Assembly: GCF_007752345.1 (NCBI RefSeq)
Contig: NZ_CP036299.1
Span: 2,371,001-2,435,000, forward strand
Length of the DNA: 64,000 nucleotides
Direction of reading: 5' to 3'
Origin: Planctopirus ephydatiae
Lineage (GTDB): Bacteria; Planctomycetota; Planctomycetia; Planctomycetales; Planctomycetaceae
Shown here: piece after piece, positions 47,846-57,212 of the stretch
Layout of the letters: each line of letters begins with the position of its first letter
Numbering within the stretch: the stretch's first letter is position 1
Program-made: the position numbers and the translations under genes
Notes under the pieces: generated by a model
What the model was told of the DNA's origin: nothing
The model's input: the letters and a program-made list of their open reading frames with translations, nothing else
Database searches by the model: none

Positions 47846-50800
47846 GTGACGACATTGATGGCCCCGATCGCATTTCAACCTCGTGAAGCGGAAACTGTTG
47901 GCGCATTTGTGCTCGTCCCTACATTAGGTGGGGCACCATGGATTCTTCGTCGAGGGCGACATGTGCTGGGGAGCGGGCCAGAAGCCACCTTGCAACTCTC
48001 GAGTGAAGGGATCAGTGCTCAGCATTGCCTGCTGATTGTGGGGCCCTCATCGGCTATTGTAAAAGCCTGGGATTCCCGCACCTGGATCAATGATGGGCCC
48101 GTACGGGAAGCGACACTCAAGCCCAATGATCGGCTCACCATCGGGCCATGGACATTCCGCTTTCGATCGGCCACGGCTGATGAACTCCTCCAGTTTGTGC
48201 CCGAGAATTCTGCAGCCAGCGCGCCAACAGCCAATTCATCGCCCGTTAGTGATGTAACAGCAACTTTACCTGTCATCGCAGTGCCAGAAGTCTCTTTGCC
48301 AATTACAGAATCAAAACACACTGCGGAAATTGCCAGCTCTTCCCCTTCCAGTCTGTCGATTTCTGACAATCGGCTGGAGAAAGATCTCCCGAGCGACGCA
48401 CCTCAATACACCGAAATTTCATCTTCAAACGAACAGAAACCTGATTCAGCACTCGCTGATCGGGAAGTGATCAAACAGGAATTGCAGCGAACTCTTGCAT
48501 CCGTCATGGAGCAGAGGTTGCACCTCGAACAGGCGGCCCTCGATCAGACTCGCACACAGGCGGTTGAAAATAGCCGTCTCGTCGAGCAACGCACTGAACT
48601 GGAGCGTTTGCGCACTCAACTCGTTCGCAGGGAAACCGAGTTTTCGTTGCGAATGCACGCCATCGAGACGACAGAGTCTGCTCAGCAGACCTTGCGCAAG
48701 GAACTTGAAAGAACTCAGATTAAGCTGCTGCAGCGGCAGGTCGAACTGGCCGAAGCCGAACAAGCTTTCCAGAAGCAAATGGAAGAAAAGACAGCCTCGC
48801 TGCAGCAACTCGAGCAGAACCTCTTGCAAAACCAGACCGAGCATACGCAGGCGGTGCAGAGCCTGGCGATCCAGAAGCAGACACTGACCGATTTCGAAGG
48901 GCAACTTGCCCAGAGAGAGGCAAAACTGCGTGATGAAGAGGCAATCTGGCAGGTCAAGTTTGCTGCTCAGAAAAGCGAAGCAGAATCGATCGAGAAGCAA
49001 CTTGCTGATATGGAGTCGCGTAGTGAGGCGTTAGCACTCCTGGAGCAGTCGTTGAGCCGCCGGGAGGCAGAAGTCGCATCCAAGGACTCTGAACTGTCAC
49101 AGTTGAAAGCCGCTTTTGTCCAGCAGGAAGAAGAGCTTCAGCGTGCCCGGCATGAAGTGGATTTACAGCGATCAACACTCGCGCACGATCTGGCACAATT
49201 GGCCATTCAACAAAGTGAACAGGCCGCTCGCGAAGCAGCGATCGACGAGCGTCATCAGGCTTTAGATCTTCGTGAGCGGGCGTTAGTCAGCGAGAAAAAC
49301 CGCATTGAACAAATTGCTGAAGCCGCCAGAATTTCGCTTCAGGAAGAACAGGCACGACAGGAAGAGACCTGGAGTCGCTGGGATGAATCGATGAGAAAGG
49401 CGACAGCCGATCTCCGCTCGCAAATGGAAGCCCTCGAACAAGAGCGAGCTTCGCTTGAAGCCATGGCCTCTGGCCCCCAAATGACGCAAGAAACCTTGAG
49501 TTCTCCAATTCCAGAACTTGATTCCATAGTGCAGATGGCTGTTGATTCGGTCGATGGAAATTTCGACACCCAGGCTGAAAATCAGCCTGCGATCGACGCA
49601 TCGACTTTGGAGCCCATGACAGATGTTCCTGCGTCCGAGCACGCTGCCACTACCTTGGAGACCATCGCAGCAGCAGTTGAAGCTCCCTCAATCTCGGATG
49701 AACCTGCAGAGTGTGCAAATACAGAAAAAGCACAATCTCATTCAAAGATTGAGAACACTGCCATTGATCATGCTGAGATTAATGGCCATGCAGCCGAGCC
49801 TGCCTTGGTGGAAAACACTCTTGTTGATCACTCTGAGATTGTCCCAGAGAACTTGTTTGTCGAACCTGACGCCCGGATCGAGAGTGATACCGAGACGATC
49901 ATGCCAGATACTGTCGATTGGCTGCCGGTAACTCCCGGCGAGTCGTATGTTCCTGAAATCGATCATTCAGAAACTATCTCCACGCCAGTCGACCCCGCTG
50001 CAGCTTTGGAAGTTGCCGGTTCGCAGGAATTCTCGCCTGTTGGTGATTTGAGTTCTCTTGAGCCTTTTCACCCGACAGATGAGTTCGCCCCGGTTGGTCA
50101 CTCCTCGGGTTTGCATGAATCCTTGGATGGCAATTTTGAATCTGAAGATCAGGCAGCCAGTTTGCCTGCGTTTGATATCTCCAGCATCAACCCCTGGGCC
50201 AATGAAGTCTTGGCTGATGCGTCGCATCTTGAAGAACCCGCTGAGTCGACCTTTGGAGAACCTCTGGCCAGTCGCCGCTTGTGGAATGAGCCCGATGACG
50301 AAATCCCGGCAGCGAAACCTGCGAGCCTCACCTCGTTGAGCCATCTGGAGAGATCCAGTCTTCAGCAGACCGGTCATACGGCAAATGACCATTTGACGAA
50401 CGATTCTGCCGCGTCAGATCCGGCACTCAGTCTTCGGGCGGAACTGGCTCAGCTCTTTGGAATCCAGGATCTGGGTGCCAGTCGGTCGTCAGTGGAAGAG
50501 CCTGAATCGCAGGAAACAGAGCTTGCGAATCATGACGACTCAGCCAATGGATATACAGTACCTGTCCATAACCATGATCAACCAGACTCGTTGGCTGCCC
50601 ATGCAGAAGTCTCAGATGCTTCTTATTCCGAACCAGTTTTGGATGCGGAGATACAGGAGCCAGAAGCACATCGTTTCTCAGCAGAATCATCGACCACTCC
50701 CAGTGAGTCGATGGACACGGAAGATGCCAACTCGGCCAATTCCGTAAGCCGCGAATCACCTCAGAGTAACGGCACGCATACCGCAGATGAAGAAGAAGAC

Positions 50801-51340
50801 TCGGTCGCTTCGTACATGTCCAGATTGCTGGGACGTTATGGACAGAAGGCCGATGCACTTGCCAAAACCACCCGGCCGGTGGAGTCTTTAGCCTCATCAC
50901 AGGCAAGTCACAAACTGGTGCAGGAAGTCGCGACAACAGTTCCGGAAGTCCCCGTCACCTGGAGTGAAGAACCCCGGCACAAAGTTGATAAAGACGAATT
51001 CCGTGCTCATCTGGAATCGATGCGGCAAGTCGCAAATGATTCTGCACGGACTGCCGTCAATAGCAGTCATTGGAAACGTTCACGCATGCAGGTGTTGGTG
51101 AAAGGGATGCTCGCTGCAGGGGCACTGGCCACGGGAAGTGTGCTGCTCTTGGGTCAATTTGGCAATGGCCAGCCGCAACTGATGCAAGGTCTGGTGGTTA
51201 ATGTCGTCGGGATTTACCTGTTACTGGAAACGATCAAGGGAGTTCGTCGAGTCCAGACTTCGGCGCAATTACAACTCGCTCTGGCTCATTCCGCAGAACT
51301 TGAAGGCCGTAGCGCTGTGCAAGAAGCCCGCCAGGAGTAG
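47846..51340 (+). CDS. Giant FHA / coiled-coil membrane protein
   Basis: This 1164-residue protein has an N-terminal FHA-like domain (about residues 20-110, with LRRGRHVLGSGPEATLQLS and SAQHCLLIVG), a long coiled coil rich in Gln, Glu, Arg and Leu (about 190-540), a very acidic, low-complexity stretch (about 545-1000) with internal repeats such as NTAIDHAEI and NTLVDHSEI, and a C-terminal pair of membrane helices (GMLAAGALATGSVLLLGQ and GLVVNVVGIYLLLETI). FHA domains bind phosphothreonine, so the protein may be a phosphorylation-dependent membrane scaffold. The GTG at 47846 is chosen because TGAGGAG sits 7 bases upstream. It is divergent to the zinc-ribbon gene. Confidence 0.82.
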   Translation: MTTLMAPIAFQPREAETVGAFVLVPTLGGAPWILRRGRHVLGSGPEATLQLSSEGISAQHCLLIVGPSSAIVKAWDSRTWINDGPVREATLKPNDRLTIGPWTFRFRSATADELLQFVPENSAASAPTANSSPVSDVTATLPVIAVPEVSLPITESKHTAEIASSSPSSLSISDNRLEKDLPSDAPQYTEISSSNEQKPDSALADREVIKQELQRTLASVMEQRLHLEQAALDQTRTQAVENSRLVEQRTELERLRTQLVRRETEFSLRMHAIETTESAQQTLRKELERTQIKLLQRQVELAEAEQAFQKQMEEKTASLQQLEQNLLQNQTEHTQAVQSLAIQKQTLTDFEGQLAQREAKLRDEEAIWQVKFAAQKSEAESIEKQLADMESRSEALALLEQSLSRREAEVASKDSELSQLKAAFVQQEEELQRARHEVDLQRSTLAHDLAQLAIQQSEQAAREAAIDERHQALDLRERALVSEKNRIEQIAEAARISLQEEQARQEETWSRWDESMRKATADLRSQMEALEQERASLEAMASGPQMTQETLSSPIPELDSIVQMAVDSVDGNFDTQAENQPAIDASTLEPMTDVPASEHAATTLETIAAAVEAPSISDEPAECANTEKAQSHSKIENTAIDHAEINGHAAEPALVENTLVDHSEIVPENLFVEPDARIESDTETIMPDTVDWLPVTPGESYVPEIDHSETISTPVDPAAALEVAGSQEFSPVGDLSSLEPFHPTDEFAPVGHSSGLHESLDGNFESEDQAASLPAFDISSINPWANEVLADASHLEEPAESTFGEPLASRRLWNEPDDEIPAAKPASLTSLSHLERSSLQQTGHTANDHLTNDSAASDPALSLRAELAQLFGIQDLGASRSSVEEPESQETELANHDDSANGYTVPVHNHDQPDSLAAHAEVSDASYSEPVLDAEIQEPEAHRFSAESSTTPSESMDTEDANSANSVSRESPQSNGTHTADEEEDSVASYMSRLLGRYGQKADALAKTTRPVESLASSQASHKLVQEVATTVPEVPVTWSEEPRHKVDKDEFRAHLESMRQVANDSARTAVNSSHWKRSRMQVLVKGMLAAGALATGSVLLLGQFGNGQPQLMQGLVVNVVGIYLLLETIKGVRRVQTSAQLQLALAHSAELEGRSAVQEARQE

Positions 51341-51400
51341 CCTTCGAAAGGGTAAGCCGCTGGTGGGAATCCATTCCAGCGACTCTCCCACTGATCGAAT

Positions 51401-52336
51401 TCAACTCGCTTCACGATACCGTAGCGATGGTTTTTCAATGGTCACAATCGTGTTCGGCGGCACACTGTGCGAGAGCGAAACACTTGATCCAATCACGGCA
51501 TGTGACCCAATAACAGTCTCTCCTCCCAAGACAGTCGCGTTGGCGTAAATAACCACATGATCTTCGATCGTGGGGTGCCTCTTATGCCGACGGAGCAGAT
51601 TTCCTTGTTCATCTTTCGGAAAGCTGAGTGCTCCCAGAGTCACACCCTGATACAGCTTAACATGATTGGCGATCTCGCAGGTTTCTCCAATCACCACCCC
51701 CGTCCCGTGATCAATGAAGAACGAATGTCCGATGGTGGCACCGGGATGGATATCAATTCCTGTCTGGCTGTGTGCCCATTCCGTCAGCATGCGGGGGATC
51801 AATGGGACATCGAGCAGATACAATTCGTGGGCCAGGCGATAAATCGTGACAGCATGCAGTCCCGGGTAGCAGAAGATGATTTCATCGAGGCTTCCGGCTG
51901 CAGGATCACCATCAAATGCCGCCTGCACATCCAGCGCGAGTGTTCTTCTCAAACGCGGCAGTAATTCCAGTAAGGTGATGGTTTTGGCCTGGGCCAACGC
52001 TTCAAAATCGTGTGAGACTTCATCGGCACAGGAAATCCCATGCTGGCGACGATAATCATGCCTCAAGGCACGGGCAATCTGCTGGGTCAGGCGATCATGC
52101 AGACTGTCGACCAGATCGCCGACGTGATACGTCACATTGCCCATGTGCAGATTCTGCCGACGGCGATATCCCGGAAAGAGAATCTCCTGCAGATCCTGCG
52201 CGATCTCGTAAACCGCTTCACTGCTGGGCAATGGGCAGTGCCCCAGATGGTGGGTGGTCGCAAAATCGCGATACGATTCGACAATCCGATCAGTGATTTC
52301 CGGCAACTGGTCTTTGAGTCGAAGATCCGTAGCCAT
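51401..52336 (-). CDS. epsC: Serine O-acetyltransferase
   Basis: This enzyme makes O-acetyl-L-serine from serine and acetyl-CoA, the first step of cysteine synthesis. From the ATG at 52336 ([19 protein letters not shown]) it has 311 residues. The C-terminal half is a left-handed beta-helix of hexapeptide repeats: [40 protein letters not shown] and [19 protein letters not shown], with the catalytic His and Asp in DHGTG. It resembles the EpsC/CysE type. An AGGGAC ribosome binding site lies 7 bases upstream of the chosen start; a longer start at 52468 adds 44 residues without family sequence. No cysK is adjacent. Confidence 0.9.
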
Positions 52337-52802
52337 AACAAAGTCCCTAATTCTTCCCGGAAATGCATCCACAGCAACTTCAGTCTCTGCTGCTGTCAGG
52401 GACACCTGGGTTTCGTTCGATCCGGAGTGGTCGAATGATTCTCCCATACAATCTGCATCTACCACCATGCTACGTCGGCTACATATTCTTCCGGACGTGA
52501 AAAATTCCTGCCAGTGTCAGATTGCTTATTGCTGGAGAAGTTCGCGCAAAACTTACCTTCCGCATTTTCTGCCAAAAAATCGCACGCTCATTTTTGAGTC
52601 TAACACCCTTTATGTGTTGTAAGTCACTTTGAGCAAATAATTTACTGTCGTTTTATAGAATCGCCCTGATTCTTGGAGCAGCCGGGCCTTCCGTCGATGA
52701 AACCTGAGGAGATCAGCAATACAGCCCTGACCGTTCAGTTGTTCCAGAAGGGCTTTGGGAGATGGCTGACACCGAGAGTTTTCCCGAGGGAAATGATGTG
52801 CC
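52337..52802. other. Divergent intergenic region, nothing clear
   Basis: This region separates serine acetyltransferase and the degenerate HD-GYP gene. Weak promoter-like sequence (TTGAGC near 52629 and TTTATA near 52652) faces the plus-strand gene, but the match is too poor to list as a promoter. Confidence 0.35.
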
Positions 52803-54041
52803 ATGCCCATACGATCTGACCAGCCCTGGAATGAAATTCCACAGCCCAGAGGGAATGATCACTGGCATGCTCGTCCGTTCACTCCGAATACTCTCCCCAG
52901 AAATGTGCATTCTTCTAACGATCGCGAGGAAGCCTTTGATCTGGAACGGCAGGCGTTCTTTTCTGCCATGGATCAATTTGCTGTTCGTCCAGTTTCGATG
53001 CTTCCCGCCTTCCGGCTCATTCGCCATCTGACAGTTCAAGAGTCACTACCACTGCAACTGGAGGCCGGACGAGCACTTTTAGCCCAGTGGACAAAACGCG
53101 AAGGCTGGTGCCGAGAACTCCTCAATGCCGCCCGGCACTCGATTCATAAGTATGTGCAGGTCGCCAGCGAAATTGTCGCGGAATGGATTTCCAGCCCTGC
53201 CATTCCCAAAGGTCGATTTCCGCTATTGATGCTCAATCGTCTCCATGCCGATGTCGGGCTTCAAAATTGCTTTCAACAGGATGAAGACTCAGTTCACATT
53301 ATTCTCGCTGCACTGCAGTGTGGGCAGTTGTTATGCGAACTCGCGAAACGGGAAATCCAACTTACGAGGAGAGATCAGTATCAACTGGCACTGGCTCTGT
53401 TAGTCTGTGATTGGTCTTTACTGGCAGTTCACTTCCAACATCAAAAAATTCAACCCTCACAATGGCCAGCCTACCAGCATCAGCATGGGCAGATCAGTGC
53501 CGCCATGCTGATGCCGGTGGAGTCAATTACTCCCAGTGTTCGCTCGTGGGTGAGTCATCATGGCTTCGAGGATGCAGTTCCTGCAGGCCATGAATTGACT
53601 TCGGATCGTCATCGAAACCGAGTGACTCGCGAGACTCACCGAACCTATGCTGGATTGACGATTGCACCAGGGATGGACCATCTGATGGCCATGCTGAAAG
53701 TTAGTCAGCATGTCAATGCCGTTAGTGATCTGGGAAAAGAAAGTCATCCCTGGCGAGCAGGTATCCGGTGTCTCTGGAAAGATGCTTTGCGGGGAAAGCT
53801 TTCCAAAGATCTGATTCGTACGATGGCACAATTTCTGGCACCTGAGGAACTCGGAGAGTTGCGAACGGTCTCCTTCGAAGGACGACGCTATCGGATCGAT
53901 CAGGGACAGACTGCCGCAGCGTTGCTGAATGGACCTCACTGGTTAAATCGAAAACAGCTCAGGCGACGTCATGCCGGTTTGCACGCGATGCGGAAGTGGA
54001 AGCAGAAAGTGACTGCTTCTGTGGAGGCTGAAGCTTCATGA
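52803..54041 (+). CDS. Degenerate HD-GYP-like domain protein
   Basis: This 412-residue protein has no clear full-length family, but its C-terminal half resembles an HD-GYP phosphodiesterase domain that has lost most of its metal ligands. A segment HGQISAAMLMP near residue 227 and VSHHGFEDAVPAG near residue 252 match the H-x-GA-xL and HHERxDGxGYP regions, with GYP changed. Later, MAMLKVSQHVNAVSD and LRGKLSKDLIRTMAQFLAP match the family's helix region, and VSFEGRRYRIDQGQ the ending. The canonical HD pair seems replaced by VCDWSLLAVHF. It may bind c-di-GMP or a protein rather than cleave it. The stop overlaps the next gene as ATGA. Confidence 0.6.
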   Translation: MPIRSDQPWNEIPQPRGNDHWHARPFTPNTLPRNVHSSNDREEAFDLERQAFFSAMDQFAVRPVSMLPAFRLIRHLTVQESLPLQLEAGRALLAQWTKREGWCRELLNAARHSIHKYVQVASEIVAEWISSPAIPKGRFPLLMLNRLHADVGLQNCFQQDEDSVHIILAALQCGQLLCELAKREIQLTRRDQYQLALALLVCDWSLLAVHFQHQKIQPSQWPAYQHQHGQISAAMLMPVESITPSVRSWVSHHGFEDAVPAGHELTSDRHRNRVTRETHRTYAGLTIAPGMDHLMAMLKVSQHVNAVSDLGKESHPWRAGIRCLWKDALRGKLSKDLIRTMAQFLAPEELGELRTVSFEGRRYRIDQGQTAAALLNGPHWLNRKQLRRRHAGLHAMRKWKQKVTASVEAEAS

Positions 54042-54919
54042 ACTCCCGAGAAGAAGCGGTTCCACATCGAGAGTATTGGGATGAAGCCTCCCGACCACTG
54101 GCAGGTCTGGTGCTGCTTGCGCCGCTATTGTTGATCTACGAATGGCATGCCGCCTGGCAGGATTCATCCGCTGTGATCACTCTGCGTAACGGTGTCGATA
54201 TCTGGCTCCGCACCCAGATGGGATGGCTAGGTTTCGATCATGAGTGGTGTGTCCCGGCATTAGTCCTCCTCACACTGGCAGGCAGGCACATTCTGTCCTG
54301 CCAGGACTGGAACATTCGACCTTCAGTCATCGGGGGCATGGTGGCCGAAGCGGCGTTGTTTGCGGCCCTGCTGGTGATTCTTGGTCAGTTAATTCCCTGG
54401 AGCTCCGCCAACATTCCCCAGTTTCCCCAAGAAATGGACCTGCTTCACTCACGAGAAGCTCTGTTGCTTTCTGAGAATACTGTCGGAAACATCGCTGGCA
54501 AGCTGGCGACCCCTGTGGCCGATGCATGGCCCAACCCATCTCCCAGATTGCATTGGGTCACCTGCCTCGGTGCGGGAATCTACGAAGAGTTTCTCTTCCG
54601 GCTGGGCCTGATTCCAGTTCTGTATGGACTTGTGCGTATGTTGGGGATTCCGCGGGTGATCTCACTGGTGATTGCCATTGGAGGTAGCTCGTTACTTTTT
54701 GCTGCCGCCCATTATCTGCAGGTGGATCTTGATACCGGGAAAATTTCGCTGCTGGGTACAGCTGACTACATCATCCAGCACCGTGATGTCTGGTCCGCAT
54801 TCAGCTTTCGCTGCCTGGCAGGCAGTTTGTTCGGTGCACTTCTGGTCTTTCGCGGCATTGGCATCGCCGCAGGTTGCCACATTGGCTACGACCTGTTTGT
54901 CGGCTATTGGATGGGTTGA
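54038..54919 (+). CDS. CPBP family intramembrane metalloprotease
   Basis: This 293-residue protein is a CPBP (CaaX protease and bacteriocin-processing) family membrane protein with about seven hydrophobic helices. The glutamate motif is GAGIYEEFLFRLGLIP (E-E-x3-R) near residue 180, and the histidine motifs are SLLFAAAHYLQ and AGCHIGYDLF. These are the metal ligands and general base of the family, so the protease core looks intact. Its ATG overlaps the stop of the HD-GYP-like gene, so the two are translationally coupled. Substrates are unknown. Confidence 0.88.
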   Translation: MNSREEAVPHREYWDEASRPLAGLVLLAPLLLIYEWHAAWQDSSAVITLRNGVDIWLRTQMGWLGFDHEWCVPALVLLTLAGRHILSCQDWNIRPSVIGGMVAEAALFAALLVILGQLIPWSSANIPQFPQEMDLLHSREALLLSENTVGNIAGKLATPVADAWPNPSPRLHWVTCLGAGIYEEFLFRLGLIPVLYGLVRMLGIPRVISLVIAIGGSSLLFAAAHYLQVDLDTGKISLLGTADYIIQHRDVWSAFSFRCLAGSLFGALLVFRGIGIAAGCHIGYDLFVGYWMG

Positions 54920-55566
54920 GGTTCTGGAGTGTTGATGACCGGCGCGGCTTGATCCTGGCAACAGGAACCGTTGATGCCCTGCAAGCCCATCAGTGCCGGG
55001 CGAGCGTACTGAGATTCGCCGTAATAGACATACGGTGCATAATCACCTGCTAATCCGGTATTCACAATAGCAATGCTACTTACAGGAGGAGCGTAGTAAG
55101 CACTTGAGGCGGTGTAAGCGTAACCGTTGATTCCCTGGTAGGAGTAATAACCTGGCGAATAAACACCCAAGGGTCGTGCGTACATGGCTGCATTCCAGCC
55201 ATAGGTGTATCGGTAGGGCCAGCCCCAGGCGTAAGGAGCACGGCCATTGAAGCCGTAACCGTAATAGTTGTAAAAGGGGCCATAGCCATAGGTGTTGCCC
55301 CAGCCATATCTGCTGTAGGCGAAGTTGAGATAAGGTGTGCGGTGGTAAGGATGGTTGTAACCCCAGCCGTAGCCGCGGTAGCCATATCGACCCCAGCCCC
55401 AGTACCAGCCCGTCGCGGCCGAAGAAGTGTCGCTTGAGGAAGCTGCCAATGAGCTGGCTGTGCTGGCAATGCCTCCGGCCTCGGCAGGCACAGAGCCTAA
55501 GAGAGTAAAGCCGATCAGAGCTCCCCAGAAGAAAGCACGCAGTGGCAGATGGTGGATGAATCTCAT
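54904..55566 (-). CDS. Secreted Tyr/Gly/Trp-rich protein
   Basis: This 220-residue protein has a signal peptide (RAFFWGALIGFTLLGSVPAEA) and a mature part extremely rich in Tyr, Gly, Trp and Ala, with motifs such as WYWGWGRYGYRGYGWGYN and YGYGPFYNYYGYGF. Such composition suggests an extracellular or cell-surface structural protein that could cross-link or stick. It has a short Cys-Cys pair near the end (GSCCQDQ). The gene converges on the CPBP gene and overlaps its end by 16 bases. No family is recognised. Confidence 0.7.
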   Translation of the reverse strand: MRFIHHLPLRAFFWGALIGFTLLGSVPAEAGGIASTASSLAASSSDTSSAATGWYWGWGRYGYRGYGWGYNHPYHRTPYLNFAYSRYGWGNTYGYGPFYNYYGYGFNGRAPYAWGWPYRYTYGWNAAMYARPLGVYSPGYYSYQGINGYAYTASSAYYAPPVSSIAIVNTGLAGDYAPYVYYGESQYARPALMGLQGINGSCCQDQAAPVINTPEPQPIQ

Positions 55567-56199
55567 AATGGCACTTTGCCGTCAGTAAATGTGTCAGCAG
55601 ATGAGAACCTGCTGAAGCTTGAAACCGGAAACGTCTTGGTCAGCCTGATGCTTCTGCACAGGATTTCATCATCTAGGCTAGGGCGTCATTTTGGGAATGG
55701 TCAAGAATTGAGTCGAGAATCGAGGAATTTTTCTCAATTTGCGTAGAAAAAGAGTCTCTGCCCTGTCGTGGTCTCCGACACACCGTGAGAATCGGCCGTT
55801 TTCCATTTCAAGTTAGCGGCACATCCACTAGTGATCGGGTGTGCATATTCAGAGTGCCGGATTGGCTGCTGTCTGTAAGATTCGTTAACCGGCCGGGGTA
55901 ATGACAGATGTGTTGACTCTGTTCGCTTCACCACCGTGGAAGAACGAACGTGGCACATGGCCGCTTTGAAACGCGGGAGTCACCCGGGGGGTGTGAAACA
56001 TGATCATCACGAATGGGGATGTTCTGCTTCGGCTGGATGAAGTTTTGGTGGTAAGCATCATTTCCAGTTAAAGCCAATGGGCATCTGGTGACCATTGAGT
56101 AAAGTAACAAGTGCTGAACATTCCCGTGGCGAACCTCCCGTGGTAAACCTCCCGTGGTAAACCTCTCCTGGGAACTCCGCTTTCAAGATCGAGACGACA
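55567..56199. other. Long intergenic region with a short tandem repeat
   Basis: No frame here looks coding. The right end contains three 14-base tandem repeats (56123-56164), listed separately. A GC-rich palindromic patch near 55890 (TTAACCGGCCGGGGTAA) is also present. Nothing else is recognised. Confidence 0.45.
56123..56164. repeat. Three 14-base tandem repeats
   Basis: CCCGTGGCGAACCT (56123-56136), CCCGTGGTAAACCT (56137-56150) and the same again (56151-56164) lie head to tail, followed by a degenerate fourth copy (CTCCTGGGAACT). They end 35 bases before the GT2 start, so they sit in its 5' region. Confidence 0.9.
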
Positions 56200-56985
56200 A
56201 TGGTGAAGCCAGCAATTTTCGAGAAATATCGCGTGTTGACCGCACTCCCGGTCTACAACGAAGCCAGGCACGTTCACGAGGTGCTCTCTGTCGTTCGAAA
56301 GTACAGTGATGACATTCTCGTGGTGAACGATGGCTCCACGGATGGAACTGCCGAGGTTCTTGCGGAGTTGGCTGGGATTCACGTCGTTCACCACTCACAG
56401 AATCAGGGTTATGGAGCCGGTTTGCGGACGGCTTTCGATTATGCTTTAGCTCACCATTATGATACCCTGGTGACCATTGATTGTGACGGGCAGCATGAAC
56501 CCCGCTTGATCCCGGAACTGGTTGCGGCGCTTTATCCTGAGAGTGGAGATGACGTCGATATTGTTTCCGGGAGTCGGTATCTGCAGAGATTCCCTGGTGA
56601 TAGCCTTCCTCCCGCTGATCGCCGGCGGATCAACATGGAGATCACTGCGTACCTGAATGAAATTCTCCGTTGGAATCTGACAGACACATTCTGCGGCTTT
56701 AAAGCTTACCGGGTTCCTTCGCTGAAGAAGTTTCAAATTACGGATCTGGGGTATGCCATGCCCCTGCAGCTCTGGGTTCAGGCTGCCGCTGCTGGAATGA
56801 AGATCGTGGAGTTTCCAGTACCTTTAGTGTACCTCGAAGAAGAGCGTTCGTTTGGTGGATCTTTGGATGACTCCGTCCGCAGGAAAGCTCATTATGAGGC
56901 AGTGATTCGTCAGGCGCTGATCGAGACGGGACTGTTTGAAACGGGTGTCAGTGATCATCAGCAGATCGTTTTGAATCAGATCTGA
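56200..56985 (+). CDS. Glycosyltransferase, family 2 (DPM1-like)
   Basis: This 261-residue protein is a GT-A glycosyltransferase of family 2, close to dolichyl-phosphate mannose synthase-like enzymes. The nucleotide-sugar site is TALPVYNEARHVHEVL and ILVVNDGSTDGTAEVL, and the metal-binding motif is TIDCDGQHEP. The DTFCGFKAYR segment is typical of the polyprenyl-phosphate hexose synthases. No C-terminal membrane helices are present, so it is soluble or peripheral. It would supply lipid-linked sugars to membrane GT-C enzymes. The 14-base repeats lie upstream. Confidence 0.9.
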   Translation: MVKPAIFEKYRVLTALPVYNEARHVHEVLSVVRKYSDDILVVNDGSTDGTAEVLAELAGIHVVHHSQNQGYGAGLRTAFDYALAHHYDTLVTIDCDGQHEPRLIPELVAALYPESGDDVDIVSGSRYLQRFPGDSLPPADRRRINMEITAYLNEILRWNLTDTFCGFKAYRVPSLKKFQITDLGYAMPLQLWVQAAAAGMKIVEFPVPLVYLEEERSFGGSLDDSVRRKAHYEAVIRQALIETGLFETGVSDHQQIVLNQI

Positions 56986-57212
56986 ACATCAAGGCCGCCT
57001 TCGAATGCCAGCGCGAGGATTTCAAAACGTCCAATTGCAACGCTGCTGAACCCGATTTGATGGATGCTCGCGAGGCCGTTGCGGACACTTTTGGGGGCTT
57101 TATGCCGGTTTGATTGTTGCCAGTGGGAGCTGACAGCTAAGATGTATTGTGGGTTTTTGTGGCGAAAAGTGATTCATGCGCGACTTGTGGGAAGTGTCAG
57201 AGGGTCAGGCCA

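Noticed and set aside
56123-56164. Tandem repeats as a possible CRISPR array
   Set aside because: The units are 14 bases, with no spacers and no cas genes; a simple tandem repeat.
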